DNA of 64,000 nucleotides from contig NZ_NIJF01000033.1 in the NCBI RefSeq assembly GCF_003316765.1, positions 1 to 64,000 on the forward strand, read 5' to 3'. The translations under genes were made by a program, and so were the position numbers. Each line of letters opens with the position of its first letter. Within the stretch, counting starts at the first letter, position 1. Below, in pieces: positions 43,698 to 54,184 of the stretch. The DNA is from Bacillus sp. P14.5. Its GTDB lineage: Bacteria; Bacillota; Bacilli; Bacillales; Bacillaceae_B. The notes under the pieces were generated by a model. It ran no database searches, was not told where the DNA came from, and was given only the letters and a program-made list of their open reading frames with translations.

Positions 43698-44507
43698 TTA
43701 ATCCTTTACTACATACCCGATTGTTTTCAATCTGGTTTCCACAAATGTTTTAGCGTATTCAAACACTTCGTCCCGCTCAGGTTCGTTAAAAATTTCGTGA
43801 TAAAACTTCGGCCATTCTTTGTAATGCATTTCCGATAGCGAAAGTTCATTGAACCACTTTTTCACGAGAGACTTGTCTACAACCTTATCATCGCCGCCCT
43901 GCATAACTAACAAGGGGATATCGGGCATCTTTTGAACATTGGCAAAAGCCAGTTTGATCGCCTTGTCCAATTCACGATACCAGCGCACAGAAACCTTCGT
44001 TACATACAGCGAATCGTTGCTGTCGATTTCCCTTACATCCGCGTTCCGTGTAGCAAGATCCACTGTCAACCCTGATGAAAATTTCACATGCGGCGCCACC
44101 TTGTTCAAAATATGCGAGAGCATGTCAAGCGGCTTAGGGGGACGCTCAACAAGTCCCAGACATGGAGAGGACAAAATCAGGCCTGCAATATTGATATGTG
44201 ACTCCTGCATCATTCTGGCCGCCACAAGACCGCCCATACTATGTCCGATCACAAACACAGGCAAATCAAATTGATAAGCCGCCTGTACCCAATCCTTCAC
44301 CTCGATAATATATTCATCAAAAGAGTCGATATGTCCTCTTTTGGCACGCGAAGTCATGCCTTGGCCAGGCAAATCTCCCATAATGACGTGATAGCCGGAT
44401 GTCCGCCACATTTCAATGAGCCACCCATAACGGCCATGATGCTCCATTGCACCATGAATAATGACAATGACCGCCTTCGCTTCCTGTTCAGATTCCCATT
44501 TCCACAT
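43698..44507 (-). CDS. ytpA: Phospholipase/lysophospholipase-like hydrolase
   Basis: A 269-residue alpha/beta hydrolase of the monoglyceride-lipase type. The nucleophile Ser is in VIGHSMGGLVAARM (residues about 93-106), the acid Asp probably in GGDDKVVDKS, and the His in FYHEIFNEPERDEVF. B. subtilis YtpA makes the phospholipid antibiotic bacilysocin, so a similar lipid-remodelling role is plausible. The ATG follows AAGGAGGAAC. It is followed by ytpB, which overlaps nothing but lies 30 bases away; in B. subtilis the two are also neighbours. Confidence 0.9.
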   Translation of the reverse strand: MWKWESEQEAKAVIVIIHGAMEHHGRYGWLIEMWRTSGYHVIMGDLPGQGMTSRAKRGHIDSFDEYIIEVKDWVQAAYQFDLPVFVIGHSMGGLVAARMMQESHINIAGLILSSPCLGLVERPPKPLDMLSHILNKVAPHVKFSSGLTVDLATRNADVREIDSNDSLYVTKVSVRWYRELDKAIKLAFANVQKMPDIPLLVMQGGDDKVVDKSLVKKWFNELSLSEMHYKEWPKFYHEIFNEPERDEVFEYAKTFVETRLKTIGYVVKD

Positions 44508-44639
44508 GGCTGTTCCTCCTTAATCAACATTCATTAATGATAGCTACTTATGATAAACTCAATTTGTTACGCTTTTTTCAAAAAGATAGCTGCTTATGAT
44601 TTACCTTCATCCCTTATTTTCTTTTGAGATTGAAGTGTC

Positions 44640-44760
44640 ACACTCATGATCTTCCAGGGACTAGCAGGCGTTTATTCCAGCACCTTGCCCATCGGGTTGT
44701 GCGTCTGGTAAAGAAATCCATCATTTCCACGGCCGCGATCTTTGCGAAAACAGCCTTTAG
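44640..44760. repeat. Remnant of a dispersed repeat / MITE end
   Basis: GGAAATCCAT-like and GATCTTTGCGAAAACAGCCT at the right end match the right end of the composite at 33886-34290. The rest is degraded. The intergenic space between ytpA and ytoA otherwise has no gene. Confidence 0.5.
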
Positions 44761-44800
44761 TTAAGACTTATTATAACTGCCTTTCGAAAGGAGAAGCAAA

Positions 44801-45319
44801 ATGATTTATGAATATTATGGTAAAATACCAAAAATAGCTGAAAGCGCCTATATTGCTGATTATGTAACGATTACTGGAGACGTCATTATCGGGGAAGAAT
44901 CTTCGGTCTGGTTCAACAGTTCCATCCGCGGTGACGTAGCTCCTACCATCATCGGCAGCAAGGTCAATATCCAGGATAACTCAGTACTGCACCAAAGCCC
45001 TAATAACCCGCTTATCCTTGAAGACGAAGTCACCATTGGTCACAGTGTTATTTTACATAGCTGTAAAATCAGAAGAAAAGCGTTGATCGGCATGGGCTCA
45101 ACCATATTGGATAACGCAGAGATCGGGGAAGGCGCCTTCATCGGAGCCGGAAGCCTGGTTCCGCAGGGAAAAGTCATCCCTCCGAACACCCTTGCATTCG
45201 GCCGCCCCGCAAAAGTCATCCGGGAATTAAACGATCATGATATCAGTGAAATGAAAAGGATTTCCAGGGAGTATGCTGAAAAAGGCCAGTACTACAAATC
45301 ACTAAAGCCTCTTAAGTAA
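44801..45319 (+). CDS. ytoA: Gamma-class carbonic anhydrase-like protein
   Basis: A 172-residue left-handed beta-helix protein made of hexapeptide repeats (from about residue 15 to 140) followed by a C-terminal helix. The three metal-binding His are at VLHQ, IGHSV and LHSC, as in gamma carbonic anhydrases and YrdA-type proteins. Activity is not proven for this subgroup. Good match to B. subtilis YtoA. The start follows AAAGGAGAAG. It is upstream of, and convergent with, metK, with array D between. Confidence 0.9.
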   Translation: MIYEYYGKIPKIAESAYIADYVTITGDVIIGEESSVWFNSSIRGDVAPTIIGSKVNIQDNSVLHQSPNNPLILEDEVTIGHSVILHSCKIRRKALIGMGSTILDNAEIGEGAFIGAGSLVPQGKVIPPNTLAFGRPAKVIRELNDHDISEMKRISREYAEKGQYYKSLKPLK

Positions 45320-45476
45320 TAGATTCTACTGTTTTTTACCCATTATCCCTTCCAGTTATTCTTTATTGGGAGGGATTCTTTAAATGGTTGCTCTTCCGTT
45401 CAGGTTGGAAGGGGTATTTTGGGGATGATTTTGGGTGGGCGCCATCCTTTCCCAGGCATTTGAGCATTTAGAATTC

Positions 45477-46050
45477 TTGAGACCCCTTTTTACTGAACCT
45501 TAGCGCTATTGGGGTCTCTAGAGGGTTTCTTGAGACCCTTTTCAGCTGAATTTCCCGGTCCTTGGGTGCCTAGAGCTCCCCTTGAGACCCAAGAACACTG
45601 AATTTTTTGATCCTTGGGTCCCTAGAGCACTCCTTGAGACCCTCCACCTCTGAATATCCTAATCCTTGGGTCTCTTGAGCTCCCCTTGACACCCAAAAAC
45701 ATTGGTTTTCCTTATCTTTGGGTCTCTAGAGCCCTTCTTGACACCCAAGAACACTGATTTTCCTGATCCTTGGGTCTCTAGAGCCCTTCTTGACACCCCA
45801 AGAACACTGATTTTCCTGATCCTTGGGTCTCTAGAGCCCTTCTTGACACCCAAGAACACTGATTTTCCTGATCTTTGGGTCTCTAGAGCCCTTCTTGACA
45901 CCCAAGAACACTGATTTTCCTGATCTTTGGGTCTCTAGAGCCCTTCTTGACACCCAAGAACACTGAATTCCCCACTCCTTGGGTCCCTAGAACCTTTCTT
46001 AATGACCTTTCCAACTGAACCCCTGCACTTTGGGCGGGCAGCTAGAACCA
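45477..46050. repeat. Array D: about 11 palindromic units of 52 bp
   Basis: It fills the space between convergent ytoA and metK. A typical unit is GACACCCAAG, a 19-base loop, CTTGGGTCTC (nine of ten positions pair, 39 bases in all) and a 13-base linker TAGAGCCCTTCTT. Central units are almost identical and the outer ones degraded, which suggests growth from the middle. The linker resembles the reverse complement of array C's linker. Confidence 0.85.
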
Positions 46051-46112
46051 TACTTGAAACTTTTTTTGCCAAAGACCCCCTCACAACCAAACCAATCTCC
46101 AAATACACAAAC

Positions 46113-46135
46113 AGCCCGAAGCATACACTCCGGGC
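46113..46135 (-). terminator. Terminator of metK
   Basis: GCCCGGAG and CTTCGGGC form a stem followed on the minus strand by TGTTTGTG. Confidence 0.55.
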
Positions 46136-46158
46136 CAAAACATATAACCAATATAGAA

Positions 46159-47358
46159 TTAAGCTTGAACCTGCTGTTTAAGAACCTCAGCTTTGTCAGT
46201 ACGCTCCCAAGGAAGATCAAGGTCGTTTCTGCCAAAGTGGCCGTAAGCAGCTGTCTGCTTGTAAATTGGACGGCGCAGATCAAGCATTCTGATGATACCC
46301 GCAGGGCGAAGGTCGAAATTGTTGCTGACCACTTCGATCAAAGCCTCTTCGGATACTGTACCTGTACCGAATGTGTCGATGGAAATTGATACTGGACGAG
46401 CTACACCGATTGCATATGCAAGCTGAACTTCGCATTTATCAGCAAGTCCGGCAGCAACGATGTTTTTCGCTACGTAACGGGCAGCATAGGCAGCGGAGCG
46501 GTCAACCTTTGTCGCATCCTTACCAGAGAATGCACCACCTCCGTGGCGAGCATAACCGCCATAAGTATCAACAATGATTTTACGGCCTGTCAGACCAGCA
46601 TCCCCTTGAGGTCCGCCAATAACGAAACGGCCAGTAGGATTGATGAAGTATTTTGTTTGGTCATCGATAAGCTCTTTAGGAACAACTGGATCGATGACAT
46701 ATTCTTTAAGGTTCCGCTGGATACGCTCCAATGAAACTTCAGGATGGTGCTGAGTTGAAATAACGATAGTGTCGATGCGTACAGGCTTGTCGTTTTCATC
46801 ATACTCAACTGTCACCTGTGTTTTACCGTCTGGGCGAAGGTATGGAAGTACATCATCCTTGCGCACTTCAGTCAGGCGGCGGGAAATTTTGTGAGCTAAA
46901 GAGATTGGAAGAGGCATAAGCTCTTTCGTTTCATTACAAGCGAATCCGAACATAAGGCCTTGGTCTCCGGCGCCGATTGCATCGATTTCTTCGTCGCTCA
47001 TTTGTCCTTCACGGGCTTCAAGCGCCTGGTCGACACCCATTGCGATATCGGCAGACTGCTCATCGATTGAAGTCAATACTGCACAGGTTTCAGCATCGAA
47101 GCCATATTTCGCGCGGGTATATCCAATTCCTCTGATTGTCTCGCGTACAATCTTTGGAATATCCACATAAGTATTCGTAGTGATTTCTCCAGCAACCAGC
47201 ACTAGACCAGTTGTCACAGACGTTTCGCAGGCTACGCGTGCATTAGGGTCATTAGTTAAGATTGCATCTAAGATAGAATCGGAAATTTGATCACAAATTT
47301 TATCTGGGTGTCCTTCAGTTACGGACTCAGATGTAAACAGACGACGTTTAGTTGACAT
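46159..47358 (-). CDS. metK: S-adenosylmethionine synthetase
   Basis: A 399-residue enzyme that makes SAM from methionine and ATP. Signatures are [10 protein letters not shown] (residues about 119-128) and [19 protein letters not shown] (about 262-280); the N-terminal [20 protein letters not shown] holds the ATP-site residues. Length matches Bacillus MetK (400). The ATG follows GGGAGGAAC. Its leader holds a SAM-I riboswitch, giving feedback by the product. It reads away from pckA, as in B. subtilis. Confidence 0.98.
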   Translation of the reverse strand: MSTKRRLFTSESVTEGHPDKICDQISDSILDAILTNDPNARVACETSVTTGLVLVAGEITTNTYVDIPKIVRETIRGIGYTRAKYGFDAETCAVLTSIDEQSADIAMGVDQALEAREGQMSDEEIDAIGAGDQGLMFGFACNETKELMPLPISLAHKISRRLTEVRKDDVLPYLRPDGKTQVTVEYDENDKPVRIDTIVISTQHHPEVSLERIQRNLKEYVIDPVVPKELIDDQTKYFINPTGRFVIGGPQGDAGLTGRKIIVDTYGGYARHGGGAFSGKDATKVDRSAAYAARYVAKNIVAAGLADKCEVQLAYAIGVARPVSISIDTFGTGTVSEEALIEVVSNNFDLRPAGIIRMLDLRRPIYKQTAAYGHFGRNDLDLPWERTDKAEVLKQQVQA

Positions 47359-47509
47359 CGGTGTTCCTCCCTTAATAAAAAATAATTGACAGAACAGAAA
47401 TCCGGCCTGTTCTCAATACTTAATCACGGTACTCATTCCCTCAGTAGTATGAAGTAAACATGGAGATTTTATCAAAAGAACTCAGCGCCGGGGCTGAAAG
47501 TTTCCAATA

Positions 47510-47725
47510 AAAAAACCTTCCCGTCTAAAAATAGAGGAAAGGTTGTGATTTAAGCCGCGCCTTTCACTCTTATTGATCAAGGAATATCCTTGCATCAGAT
47601 TAGCACCTTTGCCTGGAAGTAACCTGTACAGAAACCGTTAAAGTCTTTCTGTACTATCATTTCTTCACAAGCAGGTTGCTGGGTTTCATTGGGGCTGTCC
47701 CTCCACCAGCTCGGAATAAGAGTAT
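47510..47725 (-). ncRNA. SAM-I riboswitch (S-box) of metK
   Basis: On the minus strand the S-box core is read as AGCTGGTGGAGGGAC, GAAACCCAGCAACC and GTGCTAAT, with P1 arms AATAAGAG (47714-47721) and CTCTTATT (47577-47584). A terminator with AACCTTTCC and GGGAAGGTT arms and a T-run follows (47514-47544). SAM binding would favour termination. Confidence 0.93.
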
Positions 47726-47739
47726 CCGTTCAATGGTCA

Positions 47740-47769
47740 ATATTAACTTACTTTGTCAAAACGTGTCAA
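47740..47769 (-). promoter_or_regulatory. Probable promoter of metK
   Basis: TTGACA and TAATAT with an 18-base spacer on the minus strand, just before the riboswitch. Confidence 0.55.
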
Positions 47770-48080
47770 CCATTTTTATTTTACAACAAATTTTCTGGGA
47801 AATCCCTTATATCTAAAGGATTAGACGTGATCTCGACAAGGCATAAAAAGTTTCAGGAAATTTGTATATTGATGCTTCAATTCACACAAAACTTCCTATA
47901 TAATTAGATTCGCCATGAAAACGGTAACATTTCATAAGATCCTGCAATAGCATAACTTATTATAGGTTATTCCTGCTGTAAAAATTGGTGCCGATCCAAC
48001 TTAATGGCACTTTCCAGTTTTTACGGATAACACTCTTTCTCTCCTGCCTCACTACAAGTGGACTGGGAGATCTTATTAAT

Positions 48081-48236
48081 AGGCTCTTTTCGTAAACTTT
48101 ATTTTTGATACAAATTCCAAAAAACAACAATAATGAAAAGAAGCTGTTCTCCCCGATTCGAGAGAAATCCTTAGTATACTGGGAAGAACCCGGCTCTTGG
48201 GAATTTTCTGTAACCACCAATTATGCGAAGAGCCTT
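48081..48236. mobile_element. MITE-like element, copy 3 (about 156 bp)
   Basis: AGGCTCTTTTCGTAAACTTT at the left and TTATGCGAAGAGCCTT at the right are inverted ends; CCGGCTCTTGGGAATTTTC is the internal segment shared with copies 1 and 2. It is shorter by about 40 bases. It lies in the metK-pckA intergenic space, upstream of the pckA promoter. Confidence 0.7.
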
Positions 48237-48395
48237 ATATTAAGTGAAAAAATAAATGTTTACCTCGCCCTCTTTAAGACTAAAGCATAAGTAGGGCTTA
48301 AAATGGCAGCGCTCTCATCCTCTTTAAAAGGATAATTGTGACAATTTGTTAACAGGTTTAAAAAATAGCTAAATAGTATAGACTAATGGTTTTAT

Positions 48396-48406
48396 TGTGT
48401 TATACT
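48396..48406 (+). promoter_or_regulatory. pckA promoter with CcpN-type site
   Basis: TGTGTTATACT fits the CcpN consensus TRTGHYATAYW and overlaps an extended -10 (TGT-TATACT at 48398-48406). CcpN represses pckA and gapB in B. subtilis when glycolysis is active, so the same control is likely here. The clear -35 element is missing, as is common with extended -10 promoters. Confidence 0.6.
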
Positions 48407-48586
48407 ATTTCTTGAGAAACAAAGGGGTATTCCAATATGGCTCTCCTTTTAAAAGCTTTTCTCTGCTGCTGTCGAATTGGTTCAATAAGATAACCTTATC
48501 AGGAGCCAAGCGGCCACAGTTCGAGGGGATGGAAAGTTTTTTTATAAGGAGAGCACTAAATAATGTACAAAGGAAGGTTAGTTACT

Positions 48587-50176
48587 ATGACTTCAGTTAG
48601 CCTGTCTAATAAACTAAATGAATTACTTAATGGAAAGAACATAAAAGTACAGTTATCTGTACCTCAATTAGTTGAGAAGGTTTTGAATCGGAATGAAGGA
48701 ATCCTGACTAATTCAGGTGCTGTCCGTGCAGAGACAGGCAAATATACTGGCCGTTCTCCACAGGATAAGTTCACTGTGGAAGAACCTTCTACGAAAGATA
48801 AGATTGAATGGGGCTCTGTGAATCAGCCGATTTCTACAGAAAGCTTTGACAAACTATATAATAAAGTCATTGATTACTTACAAGAAAAAGATGAAATTTT
48901 TGAATTCAGAGGATTTGCAGGAGCAGATCCCAAACACCGCATGCCGATCAGGGTCATAAATGAATATGCATGGCATAACCTGTTTGCCCATCAGCTGTTC
49001 ATCCGACCAGAAGCAGATGAACTCAAGGATCATGATGCTGAGTTCACTGTGATTTCAGCGCCTACTTTTAAAGCTGACCCGGCTGTTGATGGAACAAACT
49101 CTGAGACATTCATAATTGTATCCTTTGAAAAAAGGACGGTTCTAATCGGAGGAACAGAATATGCGGGCGAAATGAAGAAGTCCATATTTTCCGTGATGAA
49201 CTTCATGCTTCCTGAAAATGATATCCTTTCCATGCACTGTTCTGCCAACGTTGGCCAGGAGGGTGACGTGGCACTTTTCTTCGGCCTTTCAGGAACAGGA
49301 AAAACAACTCTTTCAGCAGATCCTAACCGCCGCTTGATCGGTGATGACGAGCATGGCTGGTCTCCAAACGGTGTCTTCAATATCGAAGGCGGATGCTATG
49401 CAAAAACAGTTGATCTTACACGTGAAAAAGAACCTCAGATTTTCGATGCGATCCGTTTTGGTTCGGTGCTTGAGAATGTAATGGTGGATGAAGACACACG
49501 CATCCCTGATTATGAAGACAGCACACTAACTGAAAATACACGTGCTGCTTATCCGCTTCAGGCAATTGACAATATTGTGGATCCGAGTGTTGCCGGACAT
49601 CCTAATACAATTATTTTCCTTACGGCTGATGCATTCGGAGTTCTTCCTCCAATCAGCAAACTGACGAAAGAACAAGCGATGTATCACTTCTTGAGCGGAT
49701 ATACATCCAAGCTGGCAGGCACTGAAAGAGGCATCACTTCTCCTCAGGCAACATTCTCTACTTGCTTCGGTTCTCCATTCCTGCCGCTTCCTGCTACAGT
49801 GTATGCAGAAATGCTTGGCAAGAAGATCGATGAGCACAACGCACAAGTATACCTTGTTAATACAGGGTGGACCGGCGGTGAGTATGGTGTCGGCAGCCGT
49901 ATGAAGCTTTCCTTCACGCGTGCTATGGTGCAGGCAGCCCTTGAAGGGGAACTTGCGCATGTGGAAACAGCCACTGATGATATTTTCGGCCTTAAAATCC
50001 CGGTACATGTACCAGGTGTTCCTGATGAAGTCCTTCAGCCCCGCAAGACCTGGTCTGATGAAGAAGCTTACATCGAGAAAGCAAAAGAACTTGCAGGCAA
50101 ATTCAAAAACAACTTCACTAAATTTTCTAACGTCCCGGAAGAGATCCAATCCAAGGGCGGACCAATCAAAGCGTAG
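48587..50176 (+). CDS. pckA: Phosphoenolpyruvate carboxykinase (ATP)
   Basis: A 529-residue gluconeogenic enzyme that turns oxaloacetate and ATP into phosphoenolpyruvate. The P-loop is [14 protein letters not shown] (residues about 233-246), the metal-site segment GDDEHGW follows, and [16 protein letters not shown] and [10 protein letters not shown] are typical. Length matches B. subtilis (527). The chosen start is the ATG at 48587, nine bases after AAAGGAAGG; an upstream ATG eight codons earlier lacks a good site. It is preceded by a CcpN-type promoter and a MITE-like element, and divergent from metK. Confidence 0.98.
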   Translation: MTSVSLSNKLNELLNGKNIKVQLSVPQLVEKVLNRNEGILTNSGAVRAETGKYTGRSPQDKFTVEEPSTKDKIEWGSVNQPISTESFDKLYNKVIDYLQEKDEIFEFRGFAGADPKHRMPIRVINEYAWHNLFAHQLFIRPEADELKDHDAEFTVISAPTFKADPAVDGTNSETFIIVSFEKRTVLIGGTEYAGEMKKSIFSVMNFMLPENDILSMHCSANVGQEGDVALFFGLSGTGKTTLSADPNRRLIGDDEHGWSPNGVFNIEGGCYAKTVDLTREKEPQIFDAIRFGSVLENVMVDEDTRIPDYEDSTLTENTRAAYPLQAIDNIVDPSVAGHPNTIIFLTADAFGVLPPISKLTKEQAMYHFLSGYTSKLAGTERGITSPQATFSTCFGSPFLPLPATVYAEMLGKKIDEHNAQVYLVNTGWTGGEYGVGSRMKLSFTRAMVQAALEGELAHVETATDDIFGLKIPVHVPGVPDEVLQPRKTWSDEEAYIEKAKELAGKFKNNFTKFSNVPEEIQSKGGPIKA

Positions 50177-50182
50177 TATACA

Positions 50183-50218
50183 AAAAGGCGGGCTCCGTAA
50201 AAAACGGGCCCGCCTTTT
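50183..50218. terminator. Terminator of pckA and ytmB
   Basis: AAAGGCGGGC, CCGT, ACGG and GCCCGCCTTT form a strong stem with A- and T-runs on both sides, between convergent genes. Confidence 0.9.
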
Positions 50219-50222
50219 CTAT

Positions 50223-50465
50223 TTAATTCGTACTGTTAAGTGAGATCAGTTGATAAGTGATCACCGTTTCTCCGTTTTCCCATTGAAGCCGTTTGATTTC
50301 TCCGACACCATTGGTTTCCCCATCCCTCGTTCTTTTGACCTCAATTGGAATCTCCATCGGATACAACCGATATCCCTCTTTTACCAGTTCAAATGTATTT
50401 TCTTCCAGCCTGCTTTCTCTGCCTTTTGTAACAATCATTGTATTTAATTCAAGACCCATGCCCAC
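50223..50465 (-). CDS. ytmB: DUF2584 protein YtmB
   Basis: An 80-residue protein starting MGMGLELNTMIVTKGRESRL and rich in beta segments, matching the DUF2584/YtmB family; function unknown. The GTG at 50465 is favoured by AAAGGAAG at the proper distance; an ATG two codons later is closer to AGGTGG. It lies downstream of ytmA on the same strand with a small gap, so the two likely share a transcript. Confidence 0.85.
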   Translation of the reverse strand: MGMGLELNTMIVTKGRESRLEENTFELVKEGYRLYPMEIPIEVKRTRDGETNGVGEIKRLQWENGETVITYQLISLNSTN

Positions 50466-50480
50466 CTAACAACACTTCCT

Positions 50481-51266
50481 TTAGCTGTATTTTTTCATCC
50501 AGTCACAAACGATTTTAACGATTTCCCTGTTGATGACCGGAGGAAAATAATGTGTATAGTTTTCAAAATAATAGGTATCGACCTTTTTGTCCAGTTCTTT
50601 CAGCCTTTTTTCCAGTCTGTGGGCATGTTCAATGGACACATTTTGGTCCTGCGCGCCATGAACAATGAGGACTGGAGCCTCTATTTCCTCCAACCGGTAT
50701 AAAGGCGTCCTCCATTTGTATCGTAAAGGGTACTTCTTGGGCGTTCCCCCGATGACTCTCTTCATCATCCTGCGAAGGTCTTTCCGTTCGTCATATGTCA
50801 GCACCATATCAGAGACTCCGCCCCATGTAACGACCGATGCTGAATCTTTTTTATCTATTGCGGTCAGCAGCCCCATGACCCCTCCCCTGGAAAAGCCGAA
50901 CACATGGACCTTTTTCCCGAGTACTCTTGGGTGATCCGCCAACAAGTCAAATGCGCCATAAGCATCTTTACGGTCATCACCTGCAAAGTCCTCATTCCCT
51001 TCTCCGCCTTGGTTTCCACGATAAAAAGGCGCGAAAACAATGAATCCCTCCGCCGCAAATTGAGCGATACGCGCCGGCCGCACCTGCCCGACATTTTTGA
51101 TACCACCCCTTAAATAAAGAAACCCCGGGTACTGTTGATCATCCTTCGGCTCCGCCATCATGCCTTTCACACGGAGGCCGTCTGCTAGATATGTAACAGA
51201 ATACAGCTCGACCTTTGGATTCGGTGAAGGGAAAATCTGTTTTTCGAGTATCGTCCCGTTGTTCAT
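50481..51266 (-). CDS. ytmA: Alpha/beta hydrolase, S9-peptidase-like
   Basis: A 261-residue hydrolase of the prolyl-oligopeptidase-like alpha/beta fold, without a beta-propeller domain. The nucleophile Ser is in VFGFSRGGVMGL (residues about 121-132), the acid in IVHGAQDQNVS (about 204-214) and the His in ENYTHYFPP. Substrate unknown. Position after pckA and before ytlA matches B. subtilis YtmA. The ATG follows AAAGGGTGAG. Confidence 0.9.
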   Translation of the reverse strand: MNNGTILEKQIFPSPNPKVELYSVTYLADGLRVKGMMAEPKDDQQYPGFLYLRGGIKNVGQVRPARIAQFAAEGFIVFAPFYRGNQGGEGNEDFAGDDRKDAYGAFDLLADHPRVLGKKVHVFGFSRGGVMGLLTAIDKKDSASVVTWGGVSDMVLTYDERKDLRRMMKRVIGGTPKKYPLRYKWRTPLYRLEEIEAPVLIVHGAQDQNVSIEHAHRLEKRLKELDKKVDTYYFENYTHYFPPVINREIVKIVCDWMKKYS

Positions 51267-51507
51267 ATTCTCACCCTTTCAAAGATTAGATTTTTTCTAT
51301 TTGAAGAGTTAATTCCTAGTGCACCCCTGCAAAGCCAATTCTGCCTAAACAATTCCGTTCAATACTTAGTCATCTAGGCTATCACACAATTTTCATTTTT
51401 ACATACGATATGTAGCAAACAACATATGTTTGTCATCCCCGGTGCAGTGACTCTTTGCAGCCAATATGACCGCGGGTAAGTGACAGCATTAAAGGAGAGG
51501 AACCAAA

Positions 51508-52512
51508 TTGAAAAGGCTGCTGAAGATTAGTTTTTCATTCTTTATGATCCTCATTCTCTCAATCGGTGTTTGGGGTTGTGCAAATCAACAAGACACATTG
51601 GAGAAAGTGAGAATTGCGGAAGTAACGCGTTCCATTTTTTATGCTCCTCAATATGTCGCCATTGAAAAAGGCTTCTTTGAAGAAGAAGGATTGGATATTG
51701 AATTGACAACGACATGGGGCGGAGACAAAACCATGACAACCCTGCTTGCTGATGGGGCCGATGTTGCCCTTGTAGGTTCAGAGACCAGTATTTATGTCGA
51801 TTCACAAGACTCCAGTGATCCTGTCATCAACTTTGCCCAACTCACTCAAACAGACGGAACCTTCCTCGTCGCAAGAGAAAACGTCGAAGATTTCGAATGG
51901 GATCAATTAAAGGGTTCGACTTTCCTGGGCCAGCGCAAAGGCGGTATGCCGCAGATGGTTGGAGAGTTTGTGCTGAAGAAACAGGGAATCGATCCGCAGG
52001 AAGACCTCGATCTGATTCAGAATATTGATTTTGCGAATATACCTAACGCTTTCGCCTCCGGTACAGGAGACTATGTCCAATTATTTGAACCGACCGCTTC
52101 CATTTTTGAAAAAGAAGGAAAAGGATTCATCGTCGCCTCGTTTGGTGAACAGTCCGGTCATGTACCTTATACCACATTTATGGCAAAAGAAAGCTTCATG
52201 AAAGAAAATAGTGAAACCATTGAGAAGTTCACCAGAGCTGTGTATAAAGCCCAGAAATGGGTGGAAGAACACGAGCCTGCAGAAACCGCCGAGGTCATTC
52301 AATCCTACTTTGAGGACACCGACCTTGATATTATCGAAACAGTTGTCGATCGATATAGAAGCCAAGGATCCTTTGCAGCCGACCCTATTCTTGATGAAGA
52401 AGAATGGAACAATTTGCAGGATATCATGGATGAGGCAGGCGAACTTCCTGGCAGAATCCCTCATGGCAAATTAGTTAATACCACTATAGCTAAAGAGATA
52501 ATGAATGAATAA
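51508..52512 (+). CDS. ytlA: ABC transporter substrate-binding lipoprotein (ThiY/SsuA-like)
   Basis: A 334-residue solute-binding protein of the NMT1/THI5/SsuA group. The signal peptide (residues about 1-25) ends VWGC, a lipobox with an unusual Trp. The start motif IAEVTRSIFYAPQYVAIEKGF is typical. Family members bind pyrimidine precursors of thiamin, sulfonates or nitrate; which one here is not clear, as no THI-box or S-box is seen upstream. The TTG at 51508 follows AAAGGAGAGG. ytlC and ytlD follow to complete the transporter. Confidence 0.85.
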   Translation: MKRLLKISFSFFMILILSIGVWGCANQQDTLEKVRIAEVTRSIFYAPQYVAIEKGFFEEEGLDIELTTTWGGDKTMTTLLADGADVALVGSETSIYVDSQDSSDPVINFAQLTQTDGTFLVARENVEDFEWDQLKGSTFLGQRKGGMPQMVGEFVLKKQGIDPQEDLDLIQNIDFANIPNAFASGTGDYVQLFEPTASIFEKEGKGFIVASFGEQSGHVPYTTFMAKESFMKENSETIEKFTRAVYKAQKWVEEHEPAETAEVIQSYFEDTDLDIIETVVDRYRSQGSFAADPILDEEEWNNLQDIMDEAGELPGRIPHGKLVNTTIAKEIMNE

Positions 52513-52533
52513 AGTAAGGTGAGAGAATGTCAT

Positions 52534-52558
52534 GGTTAGTCCACTTTCCGGGCTAACC
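52534..52558 (+). promoter_or_regulatory. Intercistronic hairpin between ytlA and ytlC
   Basis: GGTTAG and CTAACC form a short stem with a GC-rich loop, followed by TCTCTTTCG. It may partly end transcription or stabilise the ytlA message. Confidence 0.45.
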
Positions 52559-52597
52559 TCTCTTTCGCTTCTATAACCATTTAAGGAGGGATACCGA

Positions 52598-53371
52598 ATG
52601 GAGCTTCTTGAAATAGACAGCATTCATCACACCTACTTCACACCAGACTCTGCCACAACTGCTCTCGAAGACATCTCATTGACAGTAAATGAAGGGGAGT
52701 TTGTCTCTTTTCTAGGTCCAAGCGGATGCGGGAAAACCACTTTGCTTTCCATCATTGCTGGTCTTTTTCAACCCAGCTCTGGAAGAGTCACGATTGAAGG
52801 AGAGCCTCTGGAAAAGAACAAACATAAACTCGGCTATATGCTGCAGCAGGACTATTTGTTTCCATGGAAGAATATCGAAGAAAACATCCTGCTTGGGTTA
52901 AAAACGATGAATAGGCTTACAGATGAAAAGAAGGCTTGGGCCTTGAACCTGCTGGATGAGATCGGCCTTGAAGGGGTCGCAAAGCAATCTCCTAACCAGT
53001 TATCAGGCGGAATGAGGCAGCGTGCCGCACTTGTCCGCACTCTCGCCATGGAACCAAAGCTGCTTCTGCTCGATGAACCATTTTCCGCCCTTGATTATCA
53101 AACCAAACTGAAGCTTGAGGATCTGGTATTTCAAACGTTAAAGTCATTCAACAAGACGGCACTGCTTGTCACCCATGATATTGGAGAAGCCATTGCCATG
53201 AGTGACCGAATTGTCCTTCTATCCGCGAAACCTGGCAGAGTCCATAAGATAGTCAGCGTACCTGAAGAGCTCAGGAAACTGGTTCCTTTCCACGCAAGAA
53301 ACCACGAGGCCTACTCAGACTGTTTTCAAGGCATATGGAAGGAGTTGGAGAAACTTGAGTCCGCAAAGTAA
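52598..53371 (+). CDS. ytlC: ABC transporter ATP-binding protein
   Basis: A 257-residue ATPase of the SsuB/TauB type. Walker A is [11 protein letters not shown] (residues about 40-50), the signature is [13 protein letters not shown] (about 137-149), Walker [13 protein letters not shown] (about 157-168) and the switch His LVTHD. It drives import by YtlD and YtlA. The ATG follows AAGGAGGG. It overlaps ytlD by 17 bases. Confidence 0.92.
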   Translation: MELLEIDSIHHTYFTPDSATTALEDISLTVNEGEFVSFLGPSGCGKTTLLSIIAGLFQPSSGRVTIEGEPLEKNKHKLGYMLQQDYLFPWKNIEENILLGLKTMNRLTDEKKAWALNLLDEIGLEGVAKQSPNQLSGGMRQRAALVRTLAMEPKLLLLDEPFSALDYQTKLKLEDLVFQTLKSFNKTALLVTHDIGEAIAMSDRIVLLSAKPGRVHKIVSVPEELRKLVPFHARNHEAYSDCFQGIWKELEKLESAK

Positions 53372-54158
53372 CATCCAAAAGCAGCACGAACGTTATTTAC
53401 AGAGCCTGAAAAAAGAAAGAAAAATGGTCTGGTTGTATCAGCTGTTTATTTTCATCTCCTTCTTTTCAATTTGGGAAACAGCAAGCAGATTTAAATGGAT
53501 TGATCCCCTTATTTTCAGTTCCCCTTATAAAATAGGAAATCTGTTTATCGAAAAGATCGGGGATGGCTCGTTGATCACCCATATTACCATCACATTGGGA
53601 GAGACAGTTGCAGGGTTTATTCTTGGTACACTTCTGGGTACTTTGCTGGCGGCGATCCTATGGTGGTCACCATTCCTGTCCAAAGTCCTCGATCCTTACC
53701 TGGTCATCTTGAACGCCATGCCGAAAGTGGCATTGGGACCTATACTGATTGTTGCCCTTGGGCCTGGTTTAACTTCCATCATAGCCATGGGTGCCATCAT
53801 CTCCATCATCATCACAACCATCGTGGTCTACACCTCTTTCAGGGAAGTTGACCCCAACTACCTGAAAGTCATGCAGACATTCGGAGCAACCCGGGCACAA
53901 ACCTTTAAAGAAGCGATTCTGCCCGCTTCTTTTCCAACCATCATTTCTACTTTAAAGGTCAACGTCGGCTTGTCCTGGGTAGGCGTGATTGTCGGTGAAT
54001 TCCTGGTATCCGCCAAAGGACTCGGCTATATGATCATTTACGGCTTCCAGGTATTCAACTTCTCGCTTGTACTACTCTCACTGCTGATCATTGCTGTTTT
54101 CGCGACACTTATGTATAAAGTTGTAGAAGTGCTTGAGAGAAAATTAATAAGGTTCTAA
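53355..54158 (+). CDS. ytlD: ABC transporter permease
   Basis: A 267-residue membrane permease of the SsuC type, with a hydrophobic anchor at residues 25-45 and five further segments. The EAA-like loop is [20 protein letters not shown] (residues about 174-193), which contacts YtlC. The TTG start lies inside the end of ytlC and follows TTGGAG, so translation is coupled. It ends at the terminator shared with ytkD. Confidence 0.9.
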   Translation: MSPQSNIQKQHERYLQSLKKERKMVWLYQLFIFISFFSIWETASRFKWIDPLIFSSPYKIGNLFIEKIGDGSLITHITITLGETVAGFILGTLLGTLLAAILWWSPFLSKVLDPYLVILNAMPKVALGPILIVALGPGLTSIIAMGAIISIIITTIVVYTSFREVDPNYLKVMQTFGATRAQTFKEAILPASFPTIISTLKVNVGLSWVGVIVGEFLVSAKGLGYMIIYGFQVFNFSLVLLSLLIIAVFATLMYKVVEVLERKLIRF

Positions 54159-54160
54159 AT

Positions 54161-54184
54161 GAGAGGCTTTTTAAATAGCCTCTT
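54161..54184 (+). terminator. Terminator of ytlACD
   Basis: GAGGCT and AGCCTC form a stem followed by TTTATTTTTT; it lies directly between convergent ytlD and ytkD. Confidence 0.75.

Noticed and set aside
51420..51507. Thiamin (THI-box) riboswitch before ytlA
   Set aside because: I looked for the conserved GGGGTGC and CTGAGA elements and did not find them.
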